DNA from: Alphaproteobacteria bacterium
GTDB taxonomy: Bacteria; Pseudomonadota; Alphaproteobacteria; Thalassobaculales; Thalassobaculaceae
Assembly: GCA_013203465.1 (NCBI GenBank)
Contig: JABMNR010000043.1
Coordinates: 27,985 to 91,984, forward strand
Length of the DNA stretch: 64,000 bases
Reading direction: 5' to 3'
This document shows, in pieces, positions 1 to 12,519 of this stretch (position 1 is its first letter; the number at the start of each line of letters is the position of its first letter). The position numbers and the translations under genes were made by a program. Below the pieces are notes generated by a model. It had not been told where the DNA came from. It worked only from the letters and a program-made list of their open reading frames with translations, and made no database searches.

Positions 1-774
1 GAAAATCACCAAGGTGTCGACCTCGTCGAACTTGTTCGACAGCGGGTAGTCGGCGGCCGGAGCGCGGCCGGTGAAGCCGGACCGGCAGATATGCTTGATG
101 CCGTCGGCGCCCATGTCGCAGATGAAGCCGACCGCGTAATCCGACAGCTCGTCATCGCCCCAATTGGCGATGGTCGGCTTGACGAAGGCCTGGTTGGCAT
201 AGGCCGCCGCCGTCTCGAACTTCGCACCACGCACCACGATGCCGGCGTCGGTCTCCTTGACCACATGCAACAGCATGTCCGGATCCTGGTCCTGCGGCCG
301 CTTGGAGCGGTCACCCTTCGGATCGGTGTTAGCCGAGACGTGGAACGGGTCGTCGTGCTGCGCCTTCAGGATGTGCGCCTCAATGTTCTTGGCGAAGCGC
401 GGGTCGACCTCGTTCAGCACATCGGCCCCGTCATACAGCGACCACATCTCGCCCACGGTCTCGTCGCCGACCCGAATGACAACGCCGCCGATGTCCTGCA
501 TCACCGTGTCGACCGCCCGGCGCTTGTCGTGCCAGTCGCCCTGTTCCTTGGGCAGCTTCAGGGCGATGGCGTTCGGCGCGTTGGTGGTGGCATCGACATA
601 GGTCATCACGCCGCGGTGCCGGTCCTCGTGCGCCATGTCGTAGATGCGCGCCCGCACGTCGACGATCGGCTTGAACGCCGGGTGGCTCGGGACGTCGTTC
701 ACCTTCTCGCCGTCGATCCATACGGCGCGGCCGTCGCGGATCGACTCGCGGTATTCCTCGCCCGTACGGATCAT
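1..774 (-). CDS. 4-hydroxyphenylacetate 3-hydroxylase family oxygenase (HpaB/PvcC-like), C-terminus cut by window edge
   Basis: The gene is read on the minus strand and runs off the left edge, so only about the first 258 codons are present. The protein opens MIRTGEEYRESIRDGR, then VWIDGEKV and HPAFKPIVD, the typical start of two-component flavin-dependent aromatic hydroxylases of the HpaB family, which use FADH2 from a separate reductase to ortho-hydroxylate phenols. A GGGAG ribosome site lies 7 nt before the ATG at 774; an ATG two codons upstream is too close to it. Family members include 4-hydroxyphenylacetate, chlorophenol and pyoverdine-chromophore enzymes, and the substrate cannot be told from this part. 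No HpaC-type reductase is in the window. The next gene is divergent, across a 156-bp spacer. Confidence 0.85.
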   Translation of the reverse strand, partial: MIRTGEEYRESIRDGRAVWIDGEKVNDVPSHPAFKPIVDVRARIYDMAHEDRHRGVMTYVDATTNAPNAIALKLPKEQGDWHDKRRAVDTVMQDIGGVVIRVGDETVGEMWSLYDGADVLNEVDPRFAKNIEAHILKAQHDDPFHVSANTDPKGDRSKRPQDQDPDMLLHVVKETDAGIVVRGAKFETAAAYANQAFVKPTIANWGDDELSDYAVGFICDMGADGIKHICRSGFTGRAPAADYPLSNKFDEVDTLVIF

Positions 775-930
775 CTGCATGCTCCCGTGTGTCGCTCATG
801 CGCGGTCTAGCGAGAGTGTGGCGCGGTCCTTGTCGCGGGCGCAATGGTCTGTACGAGTGAGGGGCTGTACTGAGGCCAGTGAATGCTATCGTCGCCGCGA
901 CCCGTTTGAACCGATCACGGAGACCTAGTC

Positions 931-1734
931 ATGAAAAGCTTCAACCTCGACCTCACGGGAAAACGTGCTCTGGTCACCGGCTCGACCCAGGGCATCGGCT
1001 TCGCCACCGCGCGCGGGTTGGCGGAAATGGGGGCGGTGGTGGCGATCAACGGCCGCACCGCCGAGGCGGTCGACGGCGCCATCATCCGACTGTCCGATCA
1101 GGTGCCGGACGCTCGATTGGTGGCGGCGCCCGGAAATCTTAGCGCGGCCGAGGGGTGCGCGGCGGTCATCGAGGCGGCGGGTGAGCTCGACGTGCTGGTC
1201 AACAACATGGGCATCTACAGCCCCAAGCCGTGGGACGACATTACCGACGCCGAGTGGCAGGAGATTTTCGATGTCAACGTGATGAGCGGGGTCCGTCTGA
1301 GCCGCCACTACCTGTCGCCGATGATCGGCAAGGATTGGGGCCGGGTCATCTTCGTGTCGTCGGAATCGGCCATCTTCATTCCGCCGGAGATGGTGCATTA
1401 CGGCTTTTCCAAGATGGCGCAGTTGGCGGTGGCGCGCGGCTGCGCCGAGTTGACCAAGGGAACGGGTGTCACGGTGAACTCGGTGTTGCCGGGGCCGACC
1501 GACGTGGACCGCTCGGCGGAGCGCCTCGCCAAGCGGGCCGAGCAGCAGGGTATCACCGTCGAGGCGCTGCGGAAGGCCACCTTCGACGTGCGCCGCACGT
1601 CTTCATTGCTGCAGCGCTACGCCACGGCGGACGAGGTTGCCTCAATGATCTGCTATCTCTGCTCGCCGGCGGCCAGTGCGAGCAACGGCGCCGCCTTCCG
1701 TTGTGATGGCGGGATCGTCAAGACGCCGTACTAG
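931..1734 (+). CDS. SDR family NAD(P)-dependent oxidoreductase
   Basis: This is a 267-residue classical short-chain dehydrogenase/reductase. It has the TGxxxGIG nucleotide-binding motif at residues 16-23, the NNMG structural motif at 91-94, catalytic Ser144, and Tyr157/Lys161 in a YGFSK box. It lacks the Asn-Ala-Gly form of the NNAG motif (Met replaces Ala), which is common in this sub-branch. The end is rich in substrate-loop sequence and closes with a G-GIV segment typical of FabG-like members. Substrate and cofactor are not predictable from sequence alone. cobQ begins 13 bp after its stop, so the two may be co-transcribed, though nothing ties their functions together. The HpaB-like gene is divergent upstream. 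Confidence 0.9.
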   Translation: MKSFNLDLTGKRALVTGSTQGIGFATARGLAEMGAVVAINGRTAEAVDGAIIRLSDQVPDARLVAAPGNLSAAEGCAAVIEAAGELDVLVNNMGIYSPKPWDDITDAEWQEIFDVNVMSGVRLSRHYLSPMIGKDWGRVIFVSSESAIFIPPEMVHYGFSKMAQLAVARGCAELTKGTGVTVNSVLPGPTDVDRSAERLAKRAEQQGITVEALRKATFDVRRTSSLLQRYATADEVASMICYLCSPAASASNGAAFRCDGGIVKTPY

Positions 1735-1747
1735 GGCGCGCCACACC

Positions 1748-3232
1748 ATGACCGCCCGCGCCCTGATGTTTCAAGGCACCGGCTCCGACGTCGGCAAGTC
1801 GCTGATCGTCGCGGGTCTGTGCCGTCTGTTCGCCCGGCGCGGGCTGCGGGTGCGGCCGTTCAAGCCGCAAAACATGTCGAACAACGCCGCCGTGACCGTG
1901 GATGGCGGCGAGATCGGCCGGGCCCAGGCGTTGCAGGCGCGGGCGGCCGGGATCGAGCCGGTGGTCGACCTGAACCCGGTGCTTCTGAAACCGGAGAGTG
2001 AGACCGGCGCCCAGATCGTGGTCCACGGCAAGCGGATCGGCCACGCCAAGGCGCGGGAGTACCAGAGCCTTAAGCCGACTCTGCTGGCGGCGGTGCTGGA
2101 GAGCGCCGGGCGGTTGGCGAGAGACGCCGATCTGTTGCTGGTCGAAGGGGCGGGCAGCCCCGCCGAGATCAACCTGCGCGCCGGCGACATCGCCAACATG
2201 GGGTTCGCCGAGGCGGCCGGGGTGCCGGTGGTGCTGATCGGCGACATCGACCGGGGCGGGGTGATCGCCTCGATCGTCGGCACCCACGCCGTGGTGTCGG
2301 CGGCCGACCGGGCGCGTATCGTCGGCTACCTGATCAACCGGTTTCGCGGCGATGTCAGCCTGTTCGACGAGGGCTTGGTTGCGATCACCGAGCGCACCGG
2401 CTGGCCGAGCTTCGGGGTGGTGCCGTGGTTCCCCGACGCCGCGCGCCTGCCGGCCGAGGACGCGGTGGCGTTGGATCGTCCGGACAAGCGCACCGAAGCC
2501 GGGGGGGCGGTGGTGATCGCGGTGCCGAAATTATCCCGCATCGCCAATTTCGACGACCTGGACCCGCTGCGCGCCGAGCCGGCGGTCGATCTGCGGATCA
2601 TCCCACCCGGCACGCCGCTGCCGGCGGAGGCGTCTCTGGTGCTGTTGCCGGGATCGAAATCGACACTCGGCGATCTCGCCTATCTGCGCGCGCAGGGCTG
2701 GGACGTTGACCTCGCGGGGCATGTGCGGCGCGGCGGCCGGGTGCTGGGGTTGTGCGGCGGTTACCAGATGTTGGGCCGCATGGTGCGCGATCCCGAGGGC
2801 ATCGAGGGCTCGGCCGGAGAGGCGCCGGGGCTCGGCTTGCTCGACGTGGATACCACGCTGACGCCGGAGAAAACCCTGACCCGCACCACCGCGATCCATA
2901 CCGCCAGTGGTCAAGCTGTTCAGGGGTACGAGATTCACATCGGCCGCACCGACGGCGCGGACCGGGCGCGCCCCTTCCTGACGCTGCCGGACGGCCGGGA
3001 CGAGGGCGCGGTGTCGGCCGATGGGCGGATCGCCGGCTGTTACCTGCACGGGTTGTTCGCGGCGGACGGGTTCCGGCGGGCGTATCTCGCGGCCCTAGGC
3101 GCCGAGGCGGATGGCGGCTTGGCGTTCGAGGCGTCGGTCGACGCGACGCTCGACCGGCTGGCCGACCATCTGGCGGCAAACGTGGATGTGGAGGCGTTGC
3201 TGGCGGCGGCGCGTCCGATGACCCTTCGCTAA
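1748..3232 (+). CDS. cobQ: Cobyric acid synthase (adenosylcobyrinate amide synthase)
   Basis: The product is a 494-residue cytosolic enzyme. It amidates four side chains of adenosylcobyrinic acid a,c-diamide using glutamine and ATP, late in cobalamin synthesis. The N-terminal dethiobiotin-synthetase-like domain has the P-loop GTGSDVGKS (residues 10-18) and the KPQNMSNNA signature (39-47). The C-terminal class I glutamine amidotransferase domain has nucleophile Cys336 in GLCGGYQ and His434 in CYLHGLF. An in-frame ATG at 1676 would overlap the end of the SDR gene and adds unconserved residues, so the ATG at 1748 is preferred. Together with cobS and cobT at 19-22 kb it supports a cobalamin-making organism. 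Convergent mutT follows after 7 bp. Confidence 0.96.
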   Translation: MTARALMFQGTGSDVGKSLIVAGLCRLFARRGLRVRPFKPQNMSNNAAVTVDGGEIGRAQALQARAAGIEPVVDLNPVLLKPESETGAQIVVHGKRIGHAKAREYQSLKPTLLAAVLESAGRLARDADLLLVEGAGSPAEINLRAGDIANMGFAEAAGVPVVLIGDIDRGGVIASIVGTHAVVSAADRARIVGYLINRFRGDVSLFDEGLVAITERTGWPSFGVVPWFPDAARLPAEDAVALDRPDKRTEAGGAVVIAVPKLSRIANFDDLDPLRAEPAVDLRIIPPGTPLPAEASLVLLPGSKSTLGDLAYLRAQGWDVDLAGHVRRGGRVLGLCGGYQMLGRMVRDPEGIEGSAGEAPGLGLLDVDTTLTPEKTLTRTTAIHTASGQAVQGYEIHIGRTDGADRARPFLTLPDGRDEGAVSADGRIAGCYLHGLFAADGFRRAYLAALGAEADGGLAFEASVDATLDRLADHLAANVDVEALLAAARPMTLR

Positions 3233-3239
3233 GTCTCGC

Positions 3240-3659
3240 TTACCCCAACACGTCGCGGATCATGGCAACCAAGGGCGCGTCGGCGGGCGGCATGGGGTAG
3301 TCGCCCAAGCGAACCGGCCGCACCCAGGCGACGGCCTGCCCTTCCTGTGGCGTGACGGTGCCATGCCAGCGCCGGCAGACATAAAGCGGCATCAGCAAAT
3401 GGAACTCATCGTAGCGGTGCGAGGCGAAGGTCAGCGGCGCCAGACAGGACTCCGCCGTGTCGACACCCAACTCTTCCTTGAGCTCCCGGATCAGCGCCGC
3501 CTCGGGAGTCTCGCCGGGATCGACCTTGCCGCCGGGAAACTCCCACAGCCCGGCCATCGATTTGCCTTCGGGCCGTTGCGCGATCAGCACCCGGCCGTCG
3601 GCGTCGACCAGAGCCACGGCGACCACCAGCACGATCGGCAACGGGTCGGTCAACGCCAC
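3240..3659 (-). CDS. mutT: MutT-like Nudix hydrolase (8-oxo-dGTP diphosphatase)
   Basis: This Nudix protein of about 139 residues has a complete Nudix box, GGKVDPGETPEAALIRELKE followed by ELG, matching GX5EX7REUXEEXGU. The Q-R-PEGKSMAGLWEFPGGK context is that of MutT, which hydrolyses 8-oxo-dGTP to prevent A:T to C:G transversions. The reading frame stays open into argJ as far as 3698. The GTG at 3659 sits one base after the argJ stop and has GGAG 5 nt upstream, so it is the preferred start and implies translational coupling to argJ. argJ-mutT adjacency is common in alphaproteobacteria. Confidence 0.92.
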   Translation of the reverse strand: MALTDPLPIVLVVAVALVDADGRVLIAQRPEGKSMAGLWEFPGGKVDPGETPEAALIRELKEELGVDTAESCLAPLTFASHRYDEFHLLMPLYVCRRWHGTVTPQEGQAVAWVRPVRLGDYPMPPADAPLVAMIRDVLG

Positions 3660-3660
3660 C

Positions 3661-4899
3661 TCAGCTCCGGTAGTCGGCATTGATGTCGATGTAGCCATGG
3701 GTCAGGTCGCAGGTCCACACGGTCGCCCGGCCACGGCCGACGCCGACATCGACCACGATATCGATCTCCTGACCCTTCATGTGGGCGGCCACCGGCGCCT
3801 CGTCGTAGCCCTCGACCCGGACGCCGTCGCGCGCCACCGCCACACCGCCGATATCGATCGCCAGTTTGTCGCGGTCGGCCTGCTGCCCCGCCTTGCCGAC
3901 CGCCATGACGATCCGGCCCCAATTGGCGTCCTCGCCGGCGATCGCGGTCTTCACCAGGGGTGAATCGGCGACGGTCAGCGCAATGCGCCGCGCGGCGGCG
4001 ACGTTGGCGGCGCCGGTGACCGTCACCTGAATCAGTTTTCGCGCGCCCTCGCCGTCGCGCACCACTTGCAGTGCCAGATCACGCAACAGATCCTCAAGCT
4101 TGGCGCGGAAATCGCGCAGCGCCGGGTCACCGGGGCCGGTGATCGACACATGTGGAGCTCCTTGGCCGGTGGCGAACAGCATCAGCGTATCGCTGGTCGA
4201 GGTATCGCTGTCGACGGTGATGGCGTTGAAGCTGCGCCCGACCGAGCGATTCAGCAGGGTTTGCAGAACGCCGGCCGGGATGCGGGCATCCGTCGCCACG
4301 AAGGCGAGCATGGTGGCCATGTCCGGCGCGATCATGCCCGAGCCCTTGGCGATGCCGTTCAGGGTGACCGCCACGCCCCGGATGTTGGCGGTGCGGGTCG
4401 CCATCTTCGGGAAAGTATCGGTGGTCATGATCGCCGCCGCCGCGTCGTCCCACGCGGTCTCCGACAGCGCGGCCTGGGCGGCCGGCAGATGGGCGACGAT
4501 CCGGTCATAGGCCAGCGGCTCGCCGATCACCCCAGTGGAGGCCAGCATGATCTCCTCCGATGCGCAGCCGAGCAGCGCCGCCGCCGCTTTCGCGGTCTCG
4601 GTGCAAGCAAGGTCGCCGTGCCGGCCGGTGAAGACGTTGGCGTTACCGGCGTTGACCACCAGACCACGGGCCGATCCGGCGGACAGATGACGGCGGCACC
4701 AGTCGACCGGCGCCCCCGGCATCCGGTTGCGGGTGAAGACCCCGGCCACCGTGGTTCCCGGCGCGAACGCGGCCAGCAGCACATCGCGGCGGCCGCGATA
4801 GCGCACATTGGCCTCAACCGCGGCGAGGCGGCATCCGGGAATGGCGGGCATCACCGGCCGCACGGTCGGTGCCAGCGGTGAGATGGGTAGTGGCTTCAC
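3661..4899 (-). CDS. argJ: Bifunctional glutamate N-acetyltransferase / amino-acid acetyltransferase
   Basis: The 412-residue ArgJ transfers the acetyl group from N-acetylornithine to glutamate (and may also use acetyl-CoA) in the cyclic arginine pathway. Family marks are KGSGMIAPDMATML, in which Thr196 should be the self-cleavage nucleophile separating alpha and beta chains, and the N-G-ANVFTG segment (about 83-92). Length is normal for the family. Translation starts at a GTG (4899) preceded by GAGAGG about 10 nt upstream. It lies between a parvulin gene (47 bp upstream) and mutT (1-bp gap), all on the minus strand and probably one transcription unit. Confidence 0.96.
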   Translation of the reverse strand: MKPLPISPLAPTVRPVMPAIPGCRLAAVEANVRYRGRRDVLLAAFAPGTTVAGVFTRNRMPGAPVDWCRRHLSAGSARGLVVNAGNANVFTGRHGDLACTETAKAAAALLGCASEEIMLASTGVIGEPLAYDRIVAHLPAAQAALSETAWDDAAAAIMTTDTFPKMATRTANIRGVAVTLNGIAKGSGMIAPDMATMLAFVATDARIPAGVLQTLLNRSVGRSFNAITVDSDTSTSDTLMLFATGQGAPHVSITGPGDPALRDFRAKLEDLLRDLALQVVRDGEGARKLIQVTVTGAANVAAARRIALTVADSPLVKTAIAGEDANWGRIVMAVGKAGQQADRDKLAIDIGGVAVARDGVRVEGYDEAPVAAHMKGQEIDIVVDVGVGRGRATVWTCDLTHGYIDINADYRS

Positions 4900-4946
4900 G
4901 GCTCGACACCTCTCCGATGCGGCGGCTGTCCTGGTAACACGGTGTT

Positions 4947-5843
4947 TTACTGCGAGGTGGCGCCCGGGGCCGGCATCGGCTCGCCGGTCGGGGTGAAACG
5001 CTCGATGGTCGCTTCAGCGCGCAACGCCGCCAACCGCTCGCCGATCAGCTCGCGCGTCATCTCGGTGGCCAGTTGTTCCTGGACCTGCTCGTAGGGCGGG
5101 GCGCCGGCGTTGCGGGTTTCTTCCAACAGGATCACATGCCAGCCGAACTGGCTCTTGACCGGCGCCTTGCTGTAGGTGCCGGGTTCGAGCGCGAACGCCG
5201 CCTCCGAGAATTCCGGCACCATCTGACCAGCCTCGAACCACCCGAGATCACCGCCCTGGGCAGCGGATGGCCCGGTCGATCGCTCACCGGCCAACGCGGC
5301 GAAGTCGGCACCCTTGTCCAACTCCTCGATTACCGCCTTGGCGTTCTCTTCGTTCTCCAGAAGGATATGCCGGGCGTGAGCTTCCTTGCGCCCTTCCTGG
5401 CTTTCGGCGAAGGTTTTGTAGCGGGCGCGCAGCGCCTCTTCGGTCACGAGAGAAGCGATCGTCTCGCCCAACCAGATCTCGGACAGCACATCGTCGATGG
5501 CGATCTCGATCCGTTTCTGGACGTCGGGGCGGCCTTGGATATCGGTGGCGCGCGCGGCGTTGGCGACCAGGCGGCCGTCGATCGCCCGCTCCAGCAGGGC
5601 CGGATAAATTTGCTCCAATGGAATCTGGCGGTACTGCGCCGGGAGATTGGCGCGCATGCGCATCAGATCATTGATCGTGATCTCGGACTCGCCAACCTTG
5701 GCGACAACCGCGTTCGGATCGACCGACGGGGCGGCGGCGCCATCGGTGGCGCTGGGCGAGGTCTGCGCCAGTGTCGGGGTGACAGCGGCGGTGAGAACCG
5801 CCAATGCCAGCGTGGCGGCGACCATGAGGCGCGAGAAGAGCAT
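4947..5843 (-). CDS. Exported peptidyl-prolyl cis-trans isomerase, parvulin (PpiC/SurA) type
   Basis: This is a 298-residue periplasmic foldase. An N-terminal signal peptide (about residues 1-27, ending in LAQ) is followed by a low-complexity Ala/Ser/Pro linker and a SurA-N-like helical region with an Asn-Asp-Leu segment. A rotamase domain follows (about 155-250), including ARHILLENEE, GGDLGWF and FGWHVI, the hallmarks of parvulins. It probably helps fold outer-membrane or periplasmic proteins. An AAGGA ribosome site precedes the ATG. Such a parvulin between secA and argJ is a recurrent alphaproteobacterial arrangement. Only one parvulin domain is present, unlike SurA, which has two. Confidence 0.9.
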   Translation of the reverse strand: MLFSRLMVAATLALAVLTAAVTPTLAQTSPSATDGAAAPSVDPNAVVAKVGESEITINDLMRMRANLPAQYRQIPLEQIYPALLERAIDGRLVANAARATDIQGRPDVQKRIEIAIDDVLSEIWLGETIASLVTEEALRARYKTFAESQEGRKEAHARHILLENEENAKAVIEELDKGADFAALAGERSTGPSAAQGGDLGWFEAGQMVPEFSEAAFALEPGTYSKAPVKSQFGWHVILLEETRNAGAPPYEQVQEQLATEMTRELIGERLAALRAEATIERFTPTGEPMPAPGATSQ

Positions 5844-5980
5844 GGGGTGGGGTCCTTTCGGTCGATCCCTTAGTGCCCCGAACGGGTCGAGGTCGGCGAG
5901 GCGTAGCAGATCACCCCGAGACGAACAAGCGAGGGCGCGGGGTTAGACGCGGATGTGATGGGCAAGGCCGCGCCGTGCGG

Positions 5981-6853
5981 TCACGCGGTCGCCGGAGCGG
6001 GTGGCGGTGGCGCGCCGGACCAGCCGGGGTCGAAGGGGATCAACAGGTCGAAATCGATGACCCAACCACCATCGCGCTCGGAGGCGTAGTCACTGACTTC
6101 GGCCCGGATCAGCACGCACACGCCTTCGGTGTCCTGAGCGCTGCCGAAGTTCGGCAGGTCGGCGCGGACGCGGTCGATGATCGCGGTCGCGATGGCGGCG
6201 CCGGTTTCGCCGGTATCGACGAAAAACCCGGCCGCCGGTTGCCGCACCGCCCCCGAGGCGCGGATGTCGAACACCACCCCCCGCGCCCGGAAATCAAAAC
6301 TCTCGCGGAAATGCACCCCGCCGACCTCCACCGCCAGACCACCGTGCCCGGGATCGACGGTCACCCGCACGTCGTCGAAGGTGAGGCCGATTGGCAGGCG
6401 TTCGTGGTGTTCGGCGTAATCGGCGGCGCCCGTGTGGAAGCGGTCCAAGGCACCCCGCACCCAGATCAGCGCCTCGGCGCCAAAGGTCTCGACCAAGCCC
6501 TCGGTGCTCTCGGCCTCGACGCCGAGCAGGGTTTCGGTGAGCTGTCGAATAGCGTGGCCGGCTCGTCGCAGCACACCATCCAAGTCGCCGCCAAGAATGG
6601 CGGCTGAGCGCGATGTGACAACGTTCGGTTCGCGTCCCGCACCGGCGTGACCGCCGGCATACGCCCGTACCGCCCGGGCGGCGGCGGCTCGACGTGCCGG
6701 ATCGCCATCCCCGGATTCCTGGTCGCGAAAGGTCTGATCGCGTGGCGGGCGTTCTTCGCCGCGACGCCGGATTTCGATCGAGATACGGGTTGCCGCGGCG
6801 GGCGAAATGCCGCCGCGGGCCACGGGTGTCGGATCGACGATGCGATCAACCAT
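5981..6853 (-). CDS. Hypothetical protein
   Basis: The reading frame codes for about 290 residues and matches no family I recognise. The N-terminal third is Arg/Ala-rich and looks disordered. From about residue 90 there is a folded-looking part with regular hydrophobic spacing, and the end is a Pro/Ala tail. No signal peptide, membrane helix or catalytic motif is visible. The start is uncertain: an in-frame GTG at 6865 directly follows GGAGGC, while the ATG at 6853 has that ribosome site 14 nt away. It is divergent from secA across about 230 bp and follows the parvulin gene's upstream region by 137 bp. Third-position GC bias supports it being a real gene. Confidence 0.6.
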   Translation of the reverse strand: MVDRIVDPTPVARGGISPAAATRISIEIRRRGEERPPRDQTFRDQESGDGDPARRAAAARAVRAYAGGHAGAGREPNVVTSRSAAILGGDLDGVLRRAGHAIRQLTETLLGVEAESTEGLVETFGAEALIWVRGALDRFHTGAADYAEHHERLPIGLTFDDVRVTVDPGHGGLAVEVGGVHFRESFDFRARGVVFDIRASGAVRQPAAGFFVDTGETGAAIATAIIDRVRADLPNFGSAQDTEGVCVLIRAEVSDYASERDGGWVIDFDLLIPFDPGWSGAPPPPAPATA

Positions 6854-6978
6854 GGCGTCGTCCACGCCTCCAGCGACCGGTCCTTATGACGTCAGGATGC
6901 CGGGGGTTTAACGAAAACACAATCAAACTTGAGATCTCGCGCGTACCGCGAGCGAGCCGCGCACCGCACCTGGGCGCG

Positions 6979-7007
6979 TTGACAGGGCTCATACGGCCGC
7001 CTAAATG
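6979..7007 (+). promoter_or_regulatory. Candidate sigma-70-type promoter of secA
   Basis: A perfect TTGACA (6979-6984) is followed, after 17 bp, by TAAATG (7002-7007), a weak match to the -10 consensus. It lies 80 bp upstream of the secA start codon in an otherwise empty divergent spacer. The -35 match and the spacing are seen directly; that this promoter is used is inference. Confidence 0.4.
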
Positions 7008-7086
7008 TCGGGTTCATTCGGGCTTGATCGGAGGCACCGTCAGGCCGTATGCGCGGTCATCGAGCGCGCACAGATCGGGGACATTC

Positions 7087-9867
<2,781 letters not shown>

Positions 9868-9900
9868 AGCCGCCGTCTCCGTCGCTTTCCCCATCCGCGG

Positions 9901-10830
9901 TTATCTTCCCCACCGCAACACGATCGGGTCCAATTCCCGTGCCAGTTCCAGCAACCCGGCCTTGGTCGCCGGATGCAGCGGTGTCAGCGGATGGCGCACG
10001 GCATCGGATTTGATCACCCCGCCTTCCATCATCGCGGTCTTGGTGGCGCGCAGCCCGCATTGCCGGTTCTCGTAGTTGATCAGCGGCAGCACGCGAGCAT
10101 AGGCCGCCGCCGCCGCCGCGCGGTCGCCGGCCAGGTGGTGGGTGAGCACCGGCTTGATCAGGTCCGGGATCAGCGCGCTGTCCATGGTGCCGGTGGCGCC
10201 GGCGTCGAGATCGGCCATCAGGGTGATCGATTCCTCGCCGTCGAACGGCCCGGCGATGGCGGCGCCACCGGCGTCGATCAGCGCGCGCAGCTTGTCCGCC
10301 GCTCCCGGGATCTCGATCTTGAAGTAGCAGATCTGCGGGATGTCACGGGCGAGGTCCGCCAGGAACGGCACCGACAGGGTGACGCCGGACAACGGCGCGT
10401 CCTGCACCATGATCGGAATGTCGACCGCCTCCGCCACGGCGGCGAAATGTTCGCGGACACCGGCCTCGGGCGCCCGCAATAAGGCGCCGTGATACGGCGG
10501 CATCATCATCAGCATGGCGGCCCCCACCGCCTCGGCCCGGCGCGCGCGCTCGACGGCGACCCGGGTCGAGAAATGGCTGGTGGTGGCGATGACCGGCACT
10601 CGCCCCGCGACATGCTCCAGACACAGATCGAGCAGAATCTCGCGCTCATTATCGGTCAGCAGGAACTGTTCGGAGTAGTTCGCCAGGATGCAAATGCCAT
10701 CCACCCCCTGATCGATCATGCAGTCCAGCACCCGGCGCTGACTGTCGAGATCCAGATCGCCCCGATCAGTGAACGGGGTCGGGGCGATCGGGTAGACCCC
10801 GGTCCAGGGGTGAGCGGGATGAACGGCCAT
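9901..10830 (-). CDS. DHDPS/NAL-superfamily lyase, probable L-2-keto-3-deoxyarabonate dehydratase
   Basis: The protein is a 309-residue class I aldolase-fold (TIM barrel) enzyme. The Schiff-base lysine is Lys171 in CYFKIE. The usual GTTGE loop is replaced by ANYSEQ (50-55), and the catalytic Tyr of the YN-P motif is absent, with VQDAP (142-146) in its place. These substitutions, plus the LINYENRQ and DAVRHPL segments near the C-terminus, recall the KDA dehydratase of the non-phosphorylated arabinose pathway. I infer that function rather than dihydrodipicolinate synthase. The ATG at 10830 fits the family N-terminus; the frame is open further upstream without conservation. The divergent neighbour is a damaged 2-hydroxyacid dehydrogenase. 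Confidence 0.75.
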   Translation of the reverse strand: MAVHPAHPWTGVYPIAPTPFTDRGDLDLDSQRRVLDCMIDQGVDGICILANYSEQFLLTDNEREILLDLCLEHVAGRVPVIATTSHFSTRVAVERARRAEAVGAAMLMMMPPYHGALLRAPEAGVREHFAAVAEAVDIPIMVQDAPLSGVTLSVPFLADLARDIPQICYFKIEIPGAADKLRALIDAGGAAIAGPFDGEESITLMADLDAGATGTMDSALIPDLIKPVLTHHLAGDRAAAAAAYARVLPLINYENRQCGLRATKTAMMEGGVIKSDAVRHPLTPLHPATKAGLLELARELDPIVLRWGR

Positions 10831-11022
10831 GGCGTAAGTCCTTGATTGGGCGTTGGGTCGTGCATTAGACGAGAAAGATACGTGCAGTGAGGCTATCCCA
10901 GTGCGCAGCCAGGGTCTTGTCAACCGCGCGCGCCTTGCACCCGCCTCTTGTCTCGCACAGGTGCTCCGGTCGATGATGCCCGCCACGGCTACGCCGAACG
11001 GCCGAATGAGGGAGCCTACGCC

Positions 11023-12519
11023 ATGAACATCCACACCCCCGCACCGGTCGCCGAGGCCATTGGCCAGTTGAAACAGACGCTTGGCCCGAAGGGGTGGCTT
11101 GAGGAGGAGTCCGACACGCTCAAGTACCGCTCCGACTGGCGTGGGGGACACATCGGTGAGGCGTTGGGGGTGGCGCGGCCAGGCTCGACGGACGCGGTGT
11201 CGGCGGTGGTGCGGATTTGCCATGGCGCCGGGATCGCGATCACGCCGCAAGGCGGCAACACAGGGTTGGTCCTGGGCTCGATCCCGACCGAAAGACGGCC
11301 GTCGATCGTGTTGTCGCTTGATCGGATGACGACGATCCGCTCGCTCGACGCCGATAATTTCGCCCTGGTCGCGGAGGCGGGATGCATCATCAAACAGGTG
11401 CAGAATGCCGCCGCCGAGGTTGGGCGGCTTTATCCGTTGTCGCTGGCATCGGAGGGCAGCTCGACCGTCGGCGGTACGCTGTCGACCAACGCCGGCGGCA
11501 ACAACACCATCCGGTTCGGCAACGCCCGCGAACAGGTATTGGGCCTGGAAGTGGTGCTGGCCGACGGCACGGTGATCGATGGGCTGAACACCTTGCGCAA
11601 GAACAACACCGGCTATGACCTCAAGCAGTTGTTTATCGGCGCCGAGGGCACGCTGGGGGTGATCACGGCGGCGGCCATGCGCCTGATGCCGTTGCCCCGG
11701 GTGCGAGAGACCGCGTTGCTGGCGGTGCCGGATCCGGAGGCGGCACAGACGTTACTGGCGCGCGCGCGGGAGCTGTCGGGCTTCCCTCGGGCGCACTGAA
11801 CACCTGTACGAGAGACGTTACTGGCGCGCGCGCGGGAGCTGTCGGGCGACACGGTGCTGGCCTACGAGCTGATGCCACGCATGTGCTTCGACCTCGTGCT
11901 TGAGCATATCGACGGCGCGGTCGATCCGTTGGACACGCCCTCGCCATGGTACGTGCTGATCGAGATGGCGACCTCGTCCGAGATCGACGATCTGCGCGGC
12001 AAGCTGGAAGCGATCCTGACCGAGGCGATGGAGGCCGGCTTGGTGACCGATGGCGTGATCGCCGAGAGCGAGGCCCAGCGCGCCGCGATCTGGCGCATTC
12101 GCGAGGAGCAGGCCGAGGCGGGACGAAAGGCAGGCGGGTCGATCTCCTGCGATGTCTCGGTGCCGGTCAGCCGGGTGGCGGCGTTCCTGGCGGCATGCCG
12201 CGCGATGCTGGAAGAGGCGTTGCCTGGGGTACGGCTCAACGCCTTTGGCCATATGGGCGACGGCAACATCCACTACGGCATCCGCCAACCCGAAGGCATG
12301 GACGGCGGTGCCTGGCACCAGCGGGCGCCGGAGCTCTCGGATCAAGTCAGCGCATTGTGCGCCGAGTTTGGTGGCAGCTTCTCGGCCGAGCACGGGATTG
12401 GCGCGTTGAAGCGCGAGGATTTCCGGCGCTACGTTCCGGAAGCGCGAGTGGCGTTGATGCGCGCGGTCAAGCAGGCCCTCGACCCCGATGACACGATGAA
12501 CCCGGGCAAGATTTTTTAG
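11023..12519 (+). pseudogene. FAD-binding 2-hydroxyacid dehydrogenase (D-2-hydroxyglutarate/D-lactate/glycolate type), interrupted by a 66-bp in-frame insertion with a stop
   Basis: Two open segments in the same frame (11023-11799 and from about 11848 to 12519) are the halves of one protein of about 476 residues in the GlcD/D-2-HGDH family. The N-terminal FAD (PCMH) half has PQGGNTGL and LSTNAGGNN. The C-terminal half has the metal/substrate motif GHMGDGNIHY and the closing SAEHGIGALKRE. They are separated by a TGA at 11797-11799 inside a 66-bp insert that duplicates 35 bp of the gene. Without the insert the sequence reads straight through from RARELSG to DTVLAYEL. A GAGGGAG ribosome site precedes the ATG. 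It is either a recent pseudogene or an assembly artefact. Confidence 0.85.
11747..11847 (+). repeat. 35-bp direct repeat flanking a 31-bp novel spacer (66-bp insertion)
   Basis: Positions 11747-11781 and 11813-11847 are identical over 35 bp (starting AGACGTTACTGG and ending CTGTCGGGC). They are separated by 31 bp (11782-11812) that carry the premature TGA. The period is 66 bp, a multiple of three, so the downstream frame is kept. The copies include a run of alternating CG dinucleotides that could promote slippage or misassembly. Confidence 0.95.

Noticed and set aside
6694..7086. N-terminal extension of the SecA reading frame by 131 codons
   Set aside because: The extra part has no SecA homology, lies over the divergent gene's start and promoter region, and the known N-terminus begins at 7087.
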